Source: Charina bottae
Taxonomy: Eukaryota > Chordata > Lepidosauria > Squamata > Charinaidae
Length of the DNA: 64,000 nucleotides
Assembly: GCA_023362775.1 (NCBI GenBank)
Contig: JALMGJ010000001.1
Coordinates: forward strand, 68,232,501-68,296,500
Reading direction: 5' to 3'
Position 1 is the stretch's first letter, and each line of letters starts with the position of its first letter. A program made the position numbers and the translations under genes. The notes beneath the pieces were generated by a model, which saw only the letters and a list, made by a program, of their open reading frames with translations, was not told the DNA's origin and did not search any database. Shown here in pieces: positions 56,663-64,000 of this stretch.

Positions 56663-56912
56663 CAGAGCTTTCCAAACTTTTCATGTTGGTGAGACACTTT
56701 TTAGACATGTATCATTTCGCGACACACTCTTACAGCAGGACACAAGGCAGGCACTAGGACCTGCGCGGAATCTTGGCAGGGCTCGGAGGCAGCAAGGCAC
56801 AAGGCAGGCCCTAGGGCCTGTGCGGAAGCCAGGAGGCAGCAGCAGCCGCGACACACCCAGACACTGCAGCCGACACACTAACATGTCCCGACACACAGTT
56901 TGGAAAGCTCTG
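56663..56912. mobile_element. hAT-type MITE, 250 bp, exact 8-bp target duplication
   Basis: It starts CAGAGCTTTCCAAACTTTTC and ends ACACAGTTTGGAAAGCTCTG. GCATAATG flanks it exactly at 56655-56662 and 56913-56920. The interior repeats a CAAGGCAGGC..TAGG motif and includes GGCAGCAGCAGCC and CGACACAC. Non-coding. Confidence 0.92.
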
Positions 56913-56920
56913 GCATAATG

Positions 56921-57389
56921 CAATATGTAAACCGTGATGCCCTGAATATTTCCTGGTCAAGTATTTTTGAGCCCTTGGTTACAAGATTTATTTTCTTATT
57001 AATGTTTACCACATACTTGTGAATATCATCCTATGTTTATCTTCTGAATTTTGTACATTTGGGTAGATACACTTCCTTGTCTTCAGAAAGCAATAAGAGT
57101 AGCTTCTACATTTTTCTAGAACCTAGTTTTCACAACCTGATAAACTTTGCTTTTATTCTGTTGATTTTTCAAACTCTGTTAATGTGTCGTTGTTTTTTAC
57201 ATGAGAGGTGAGTCCACAGCTTAATACTGTTGTGACCTTCAGAGCCAATGTTCTTGAGTCACCTTCAGTCAGCACACCTTTACCTCATCTGCACTGTAAA
57301 ACAAAGTCACTGGGGCAAACAGTGTTCACAAATCAGCCATAAACAAGGATCAACCCAAGCAGTTATCAAGCATATATTTATTTGTAACT
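56921..57389. other. No gene recognised
   Basis: Spacer before the full-length BovB, with no feature. Confidence 0.4.
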
Positions 57390-57595
57390 AGCGCTTGTAT
57401 CTTGTATCTTGTATCTCCAGCAAAGGAGATCGTTACCTTGTCGTGGTGCTGGAGCTTGAGCACCTCAATGAAACCATGAGCTAAACCGTGAAGGGACACC
57501 CAAGACGGGAAGGTCGTGGCAGAGAGGTCAGACTAAATACGATCCCTGGGGAAGGTAATGGCAACCCACCCCAGTATTCTTGCCATGAAAACTAA

Positions 57596-59995
57596 ATGGA
57601 TCAGTACAACCAAAGATATGTCGGTATACCATCGGAAGATGGGACTCCCAGGTCGGAAGATGGTCAAAATGCTACTGGGGAGGAACAGAGGATACGTTCA
57701 ACTAGCCCCAGATGTGATGACGCAGCTAGCTCAAAGCCGAAAGGACGGCTAGCGGCCGACGGTGCTGGTGGTGAACGACGAATCCCATGTTCTAAAGATC
57801 AACACACTATAGGAACCTGGAATGTAAGATCTACCCTGAGCCAGGGCAAATTGGATGTGGTTATTGGTGAGATGGCAAGATTAAATATAGACAGTTTGGG
57901 TGTCAGTGAACTGAAATGGACTGGAATGGGCCACTTCACATCAGATGACCACCAGATCTACTACTGTGGACAAGAGGACCACAGAAGAAATGGAGTAGCC
58001 TTCATAATTAATAATAAAGTGGCTAAAGCAGTGCTTGGATACAATCCAAAAAACGATAGAATGATCTCAATTCGAATTCAGGGTAAGCCATTTAACATCA
58101 CAGTGATCCAAATATACGCCCCAACCACAGATGCTGAAGAAGCAGAAGTAGATCAGTTCTATGAGGATCTGCAGCACCTACTGGATAATACACCAAAAAG
58201 AGATGTTATTTTCATTACAGGAGACTGGAATGCTAAGGTGGGTAGTCAGACGACACCTGGAATTACAGGTAAACATGGTCTGGGAGAACAAAATGAAGCA
58301 GGACATAGGCTGATAGAATTTTGCCAAGACAACTCACTGTGCATAACAAACACTCTCTTCCAGCAACCTAAAAGACGACTTTATACATGGACTTCACCAG
58401 ATGGTCGACACCGAAATCAGATTGACTACATCCTTTGCAGCCAAAGGTGGCGGACATCTATACAGTCGGTAAAAACAAGACCTGGAGCTGACTGTAGTTC
58501 AGATCATGAACTTCTTATTGCAAAATTTAGAATCAGACTAAAGAGAATAGGGAAGACCCACAGATCAGTTAGATATGAGCTCACTAATATTCCTAAGGAA
58601 TATGCAGTGGAGGTGAAGAATAGATTTAAGGGACTAGATTTAGTAGATAGGGTCCCAGAAGAACTATGGACAGAAGTTCGCAACATTGTTCAGGAGGCGG
58701 CAACAAAAAACGTCCCAAAGAAAAAAAAAACCAAGAAGGCAAGATGGCTGTCTGCTGAAACACTGGAAGTAGCCCAAGAAAGAAGGAAAGCAAAAGGCAA
58801 CAGTGATAGGGGGAGATATGCCCAATTAAATGCAAAATTCCAGAGGTTAGCCAGAAGAGATAAGGAATTATTTTTAAACAAGCAATGTGCGGAAGTGGAA
58901 GAAGACAATAGAATAGGAAGGACAAGAGACCTCTTCCAGAAAATTAGAAACATCGGAGGTAAATTCCAGGCAAAAATGGGTATGATCAAAAACAAAGATG
59001 GTAAGGACCTAACAGAAGCAGAAGAGATCAAGAAAAGGTGGCAAGAATATACGGAAGATCTGTATAGGAAGGATAATAATATTGGAGATAGCTTTGACGG
59101 TGTGGTCAGTGAGTTAGAGCCAGACATCCTGAAGAGTGAGGTTGAATGGGCCTTAAGAAGCATTGCTAATAACAAGGCAGCAGGAGACGACGGTATCCCA
59201 GCTGAACTGTTTAAAATCTTGCAAGATGATGCTTTCAAGGTGATGCATGCCATATGCCAGCAAATTTGGAAAACACAAGAATGGCCATCAGATTGGAAAA
59301 AATCAACTTATATCCCCATACCAAAAAAGGGAAGCACTAAAGAATGTTCAAACTATCGAACAGTGGCACTTATTTCACATGCCAGTAAGGTAATGCTCAA
59401 GATCTTGCAAGGTAGACTCCAGCAATTCATGGAGCGAGAATTGCCAGATGTACAAGCTGGGTTTAGAAAAGGCAGAGGAACTAGAGACCAAATTGCCAAT
59501 ATCCGCTGGATAATGGAGAAAGCCAGGGAATTTCAGAAAAACATCTATTTCTGTTTTATTGACTATTCTAAAGCCTTTGACTGTGTGGATCATAACAAAT
59601 TGTGGCAAGTTCTTGGTGGTATGGGGATACCAAGTCATCTTGTCTGCCTCCTGAGGAATCTGTATAACGACCAAGTAGCAACGGTAAGAACAGAGCACGG
59701 AACAATGGACTGGTTTAAGATTGGAAAAGGAGTACGGCAGGGTTGTATACTCTCACCCTACCTATTCAACCTGTACGCAGAACACATCATGCGACATGCT
59801 GGGCTTGAGGAATCCAAGGCTGGAGTTAAAATTGCTGGAAGAAACATTAACAATCTCAGATATGCAGATGATACCACTTTGATGGCTGAAAGCGAGGAGG
59901 AGGAGCCTTATGACGAAGGTGAAAGAAGAAAGTGCAAAAGCTGGGTTGCAGTTAAACCTCAAAAAAACCAAGATTATGGCAACAAGCTTGATTGA
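57596..59995 (+). pseudogene. BovB endonuclease/reverse transcriptase, N-terminal frame
   Basis: This frame carries an APE-type endonuclease (GTWNVR at 73-78, SELKWTG at 104-110, GDWN at 209-212, SDH at 302-304). The reverse transcriptase follows: FIDYSKAFDCVDH from about 654, RQGCILSPYLF and the catalytic YADD at 756-759. At about 59900, five bases present in the copy at 979-2831 are missing, so the frame shifts after SEEE and runs to a stop at 59995. The C-terminal region continues in another frame. I use the ATG at 57596 as a provisional start; the in-frame region upstream is short. Confidence 0.9.
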
Positions 59996-60626
59996 TGACT
60001 GGCAAATAGAGGGAGAAAAAGTGGAGGCAGTGACAGACTTTGTATTTCTAGGCGCAAAGATTACTGCAGACGCTGACTGCAGCCAGGAAATCAGAAGACG
60101 TCTACTTCTTGGGAGGAGAGCAATGGCAAATCTTGATAAAATAGTTAAGAGCAGAGACATCACACTGACAACAAAGGTCCGCATAGTTAAAGCAATGGTA
60201 TTCCCTGTAGTAACCTATGGCTGCGAGAGCTGGACCATAAGGAAGGCTGAGCGAAGGAAGATAGATGCTTTTGAACTGTGGTGTTGGAGGAAAATTCTGA
60301 GGGTGCCTTGGACTGCAAGAAGATCAAACCAGTCCATACTCCAGGAAATCAAGCCAGACTGCTCACTTGAGGGAATGATATTAAAGGCAAAACTGAAGTA
60401 CTTTGGCCACATCATGAGAAGACAGGATACCCTGGAGAAGAAGCTGATGCTAGGGAAAGTGGAAGGCAAAAGGAAGAGGGGCCGACCAAGGGCAAGATGG
60501 ATGGATGGTATTCTGGAGGCGACAGACTCAACCATTGGGGAGCTGGGGATGATGACGGCCGACAGAGGGCTCTGGCGTGGACTGGTCCATGAAGTCACGA
60601 AGAGTCGGAAACGACTGAACGAATAA
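59903..60626 (+). pseudogene. BovB C-terminal region, shifted frame
   Basis: It continues the BovB protein after the 5-bp deletion: KTKIMATSLIDDWQIEGEKV, FVFLGAKITADADCSQEIRR, YGCESWTIRKAERRKIDAFE, then LWCWRKILRVPWTARRSNQS and FGHIMRRQDTLEKKLM. It ends in HEVTKSRKRLNE and a TAA. This cysteine/tryptophan-rich tail is conserved in RTE elements. No other break is seen, so the element is one small deletion away from an uninterrupted frame. Confidence 0.88.
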
Positions 60627-60646
60627 ACAACAAAAAGCGCTTGTAT

Positions 60647-60991
60647 AACTGTGGTGCTTGCAATTACCTATAGTTAAATGCAATTTAAAAGGTATTGACT
60701 TTGGGTTCACATAGCACACTAAACTAGGCTAAAATAGCATTGGGAGTTTGGTGGTTCACCATGTTCTAGGAACCCAGCCGTTTTAGTGTACTGTCTGAAC
60801 CAGACCATCACAATAAGCCATAATATGGTTTATTTCTTTGAGTACATAGTGGTATATAAACACAGAGATGGGGTTTTGTTAACCCAGGTTTGTAGTTTAG
60901 CATGCTGAGTGAACTTAGTCCTTGAGACACTCCATTCGTTTATCTTGCTCAAATTCTTCCTCGGTCTGGTGCTCACCAGAGATCGTGGACT
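60647..60991. other. No gene recognised
   Basis: Spacer between BovB and a Sauria-type SINE, with no feature. Confidence 0.4.
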
Positions 60992-61004
60992 GAAACTCCC
61001 ATAA

Positions 61005-61320
61005 GAAGGTTTTCCCCTGCACAGTCGTGTCCGACTCTAGGGGCTGGTGCTCATCTCCGTTTGTTAGCCGAAGAGCCAGCGTTGTCCGAAGACGCTTCCA
61101 CGGTCATGTGGCTGGCATGACGCATGTGGAACACTGTTACCTACCCACCGAAGAGGTACCTATTCATCTACTTGCATTTGCATGCTTTCAAATTGTTAGG
61201 TTGGCAAGAGCTGGGGCGAGTGCGGGAGCTCACTCCGTCACGCGGCGCTCGGGTCTCGAACTGCTTACCTTCTGATCAACAAGCCTGGCATCTTAACCAC
61301 TGAGCCATCGCGCCCCTTTT
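61005..61320 (-). mobile_element. Sauria-type tRNA-derived SINE, full length
   Basis: Read on the minus strand it has the tRNA-like head (GCGCGATGGCTCAGTGGTTA), the body (GCGAGTG, GTACCTCTTCGGTGGGTAGG) and the BovB-like 3' end (AGAGTCGGACACGACTGTGC). GAAACTCCCATAA (60992-61004) and GAAACTCTCATAA (61321-61333) flank it, 12/13 identical. The tail next to the left flank is short. Confidence 0.9.
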
Positions 61321-61333
61321 GAAACTCTCATAA

Positions 61334-62624
61334 CTAACCCTTAATGAGGAGACTAGGTGGGTTGTAATATGAAATGTCTGAGAGGTGCCATGTTAGGAAA
61401 CTCTGAGCTTTTGCTGAAATGAGCTCGAGCTTGAGTTTGAATCAGTCATCTTAGTTTGTCAGGCTTTAATGGGGTCTGATCTCATGAATTCACGGAATTC
61501 TGTTTGCAGAATTCCACAAAACGCAGCCTGGAAAACCCTGATTGATATCGGCATAGGAATGATGATGCGTGGCCTCCTGCCTCATTCATATAGATTGATG
61601 GACGGGCTAACGCAGGCTGAAGCATGCTCCATACAGTATCGGTGTTTTGAATCAAGCTCGTAGAACATCTCATTGCAGAAGTGAGAAGGGGCTCCTCTAT
61701 AGATGTTAATAATTCCCTTTCCTACCTGCTTTCTGGGGAAAGATTAGAAAGGTTCTTATTTACCATTTTACATTTTATTTTTTTTGGCTACCCTTCTAAT
61801 TTCAACACATTCCAATACTGTATGGTGTTTTCTCTCCAAAATGGATGAAAGAGCAACACCTTGACTATATCCTTGAAATGTGAGGCGGAAACCAAACTCG
61901 AGAAAGGACAGCTTTCAATATTCTTTTGCAGCAGTCCTTTAGAAGCGGTCGAAGGTGGTGGTGGTGGTGGTGGTGGTGGTGATTTTTACATGGTTTTGTT
62001 TCCACTCTGTCTGGATGTTCCAAGTGGTCTTATTAGAGTACATATGTATGTGTTTTGAATAATATTTCCCATATAGACATCTATGAGTTATTAGCATTTA
62101 TAAGATGTTGCTAAATGGTGCTACAGTTGTAAGCAGCACGTAAATGTGATTTTAAACAGAAACGGAAGGGAAAATCGCTCTTCCTGAAGCCAGGAACAAT
62201 AACCAGGCATTTTAGGATTTTAGAAAGGGGGATCTTCATGTAGAAGTGAAAAATATGAAACGCAAAAGTGTGAACACAGCAAAGATATTAAGGACCCAGC
62301 GGAAAACTGCGCATTCTGTGTTGGAAGGAAGCAAATGTGTTGTGGTCCAAGGTGTTAATGAGCTCGCCCTTTTCTCTGTTCAGAAACAGGAACGCCTGAA
62401 AAATATGGAAGTGTCCCTAACTATATGGTGTTTCTATTTATAGTGTGCCAATCATAAAATAGTGTTGTGTACTTTTTTTAATTGAGATTTAAAAAAATAA
62501 AGCAACACTTACTTTAATCTGGATGCCATATTATATTAGTCTCAATGAGATTTATGGAGCTTATTTCAAAGTAAAACATGCACAAAATTGCAGTTATATA
62601 GATGCCAATTCAAAGGTGAGACCT
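61334..62624. other. No gene recognised; CpG cluster and (GGT)9
   Basis: About 1.3 kb without a confident feature. 61480-61665 holds an unusual number of CpG dinucleotides for this window, and 61954-61980 is (GGT)9. Short frames at 61469-61663 and 62246-62443 are unassigned. Confidence 0.4.
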
Positions 62625-62800
62625 CTACTGCTTGGTGGGACTTCTTCTCCTTCTTTGGAATTGGAACGTAAACTGACCTTTTCCAATCCTGTGGCCACTG
62701 TTGAGTTTTCCAAATTTGTTGGCATATTGAGTGCAGCACTTTAACAGCATCATCTTTTAGGATTTTAAATACCTCAGCTGGGATACTGTCTTCTCTGCTA
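62625..62800 (-). pseudogene. Old BovB (RTE) remnant
   Basis: GGAATTGGAACGTAAACTGA, CCTTTTCCAATCCTGTGGCC, ACTGTTGAGTTTTCCAAATT and GCAGCACTTTAACAGCATCA read on the minus strand as the BovB stretch around KVLHSICQQIWK..W and the start of IPIPKK. Diverged and truncated at both ends. It resembles the general BovB consensus more than the local full-length copy. Confidence 0.75.
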
Positions 62801-63527
62801 ATTTAATGGAATAATCAGTGGCAAAGCATATGGTTATCAACCAACAAAGCTATCGCTTTCTTGAGCTCAGTGGGCCATGCTCCCATGAAAGTGTGCTTAG
62901 GATTGCAGTCAAATCAATTCTTATAATTGGTTGACAGATAACCTTCCTGATTGTTAAAGGCAGTTGTAAGATATTTCAAAAGACTTGGTTTCACGTGAAC
63001 AAGACGGAATGTTGACTTTTTAAACCTGAACATCCAGCCTTTGGCTTGAGAAACAATTGGTGGCACCATTATGAAACCAAACAGCAACTACCAAAATTGC
63101 ACTGCATTTTTAAGAATGTAGGTTTCATCAATCTTTTATTACAAACATTTGAGGACAGTTTTTCAATTGTTTATTGTTGTTGTTGCTTCATTTGTGAGCC
63201 ACAAAACTGAACAAAAGACAAATATGTGTTCTTTCAAATCAGGGGTAGGCAACTTGCCGATGGACATTTGGCCACACATTTATCAGATTCCCTGCCTCAT
63301 TCTTTACTACTTTAATATTTTTAAGAATGAAGTGACTTGGGAGAAAGATTATCCACTTTTCTTATTGTTGTATAGTTCACAGAGGGAAAGGAGAAATGCT
63401 TAATTGTAAAGTAAAAACAGTAATCTTAATATTGTATGGCAAAGCAGAAGTCTCTAGTATCATGTGTATTTACAAGAATACTTCTGTCATGGTTAGGCGA
63501 AGAACAACGCTGAGCCTCGGAATTAAG
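62801..63527. other. No gene recognised
   Basis: There is a possible MITE end near 63240 (CAGGGGTAGGCAACTTGCCG). Nothing else is supported. Confidence 0.4.
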
Positions 63528-63535
63528 CTCTAAAT

Positions 63536-63825
63536 CAGAGCTTTCCAAACTTTTCATGTTGGTGACACACACCAATGGTGGCGGCGTGGTGGTGGCGCAG
63601 CCTGTGGTGTCCTGGTGTGTCGCGCGCAAACCCAGAAGCACTGATGGGAACCGGAAGAAGCGGCACCCCCGCCAATACGCGCCACCGCCACCACCGCAGC
63701 GTTGATTGGCGGAGGTGCCGCTTCTTCCGGTTCCCCCCATCAGCGCTTCCGGGTTTGTGTGCGACACACCAGGACACCGCAGGCGACACAGTAGTGTGTC
63801 GCGACACACACTTTGGAAAGCTATG
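63536..63825. mobile_element. hAT-type MITE with CpG-rich fold-back interior
   Basis: It starts CAGAGCTTTCCAAACTTTTC and ends CACACTTTGGAAAGCTATG. The flanks CTCTAAAT and CTCTAGAC match at 6 of 8 bases. The interior has opposed arms (GGAACCGGAAGAAGCGGCAC near 63650 against GTGCCGCTTCTTCCGGTTCC near 63715) and many CpG. It is the family of 53327 and 56663. Reading frames across it are artefacts. Confidence 0.82.
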
Positions 63826-63833
63826 CTCTAGAC

Positions 63834-64000
63834 CTTTATTGTTCTACCTTACACAGAATCTTGCCAAACTAAGCCACACGAAGCAGTTCTCTGGGGAAAA
63901 ACCCCAGGCGCTCTAAGGCAGATCCAGCCTGACCTTCTTGGATGGGCGCCCAAGGTCTTTGAGGCTGGGAACGCACTTCTCACCCTGGAAAGTGCCCCCT
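63834..64000. other. No gene recognised
   Basis: Window end; no feature supported. Confidence 0.3.

Larger units (their letters stand above)
57401..60635 (+). mobile_element. Full-length BovB (RTE clade) LINE, 3.2 kb
   Basis: The element has a ~195-bp leader (GAGATCGTTACCTTGTCGTG, GATCCCTGGGGAAGGTAATG), one long coding region broken once, and a very short 3' end after the stop codon (GAATAAACAACAAAA). AGCGCTTGTAT flanks it at 57390-57400 and 60636-60646. The 5' junction shows CTTGTAT-type units three times in a row. BovB is known for patchy, horizontally transferred distribution among squamates, ruminants and others. The near-intact state suggests recent activity. Confidence 0.93.

Noticed and set aside
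58504..59253. Antisense frames up to 187 codons within the BovB
   Set aside because: They are shadows of the BovB coding strand.
63426..63916. Frames of 90-127 codons on both strands
   Set aside because: They cover the GC-rich fold-back MITE 63536-63825, and no conserved motif is visible.
1..64000. CRISPR arrays, operons, phage or endogenous retroviral genes
   Set aside because: No regularly spaced repeats with spacers, no compact bacterial gene order, and no gag, protease or envelope-like frames or long terminal repeats were seen.

Overview
The window looks like nuclear DNA from a squamate reptile (lizard or snake). It is AT-rich, low-gene-density vertebrate sequence crowded with repeats typical of squamates: RTE-type BovB LINEs, BovB-tailed Sauria-type tRNA SINEs, Penelope-like elements, CR1 and CR1/L2-group LINEs, a CORE/MIR-type SINE, 5S-derived SINEs, an L1 and many small hAT-type elements. 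There is no operon structure, no CRISPR array and no clear retrovirus. I found no convincing multi-exon host gene. The best host coding signal is one 114-bp exon on the minus strand (34838-34951). Two weaker exon candidates lie on the plus strand (4370-4453 and 49651-49885). The locus is therefore probably intronic or intergenic. Layout from left to right: a chimeric 5'-truncated BovB (979-2831); a cluster of hAT elements and a full Sauria-type SINE (5.4-7.2 kb); a decayed Penelope-like element with a GIY-YIG domain (8460-9505); 5S-type and CR1/L2 tails and microsatellites (10-14.5 kb); Penelope inverted-repeat remnants (15.6, 16.4, 20.3, 30.4 and 48.6 kb); SINEs, a CR1 and a possible old DNA transposon (17.5-22 kb); an unclassified degraded LINE (27.4-28.8 kb); a SINE/LINE tail-to-tail composite (35.3 kb); a CR1/L2 LINE with a perfect 14-bp target duplication (38485-39322). 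A full-length 6.1-kb L1 (39944-46029) lies inside an older hAT element (39743-46086). It has an intact 1253-residue ORF2 but a broken ORF1. After quieter sequence comes a nearly palindromic hAT element (47821-47954), a group of CpG-rich hAT elements (53.3, 56.7, 63.5 kb), and a full-length BovB (57401-60635) whose reading frame is broken by a single 5-bp deletion. Working together: the autonomous LINEs (L1, BovB, CR1/L2) encode endonuclease and reverse transcriptase. The Sauria-type SINEs share the BovB 3' end, so BovB enzymes probably mobilised them. The hAT elements are non-autonomous and would need a transposase from elsewhere. Target-site duplications can be read for most insertions, so the order of several nested events can be worked out. 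The most unusual items are the possible BovB 3' transduction, the tail-to-tail SINE/LINE composite, a small repeat family carrying CTCF-like core motifs, and the isolated minus-strand exon. I saw no clear evidence of a new multi-gene biological system.
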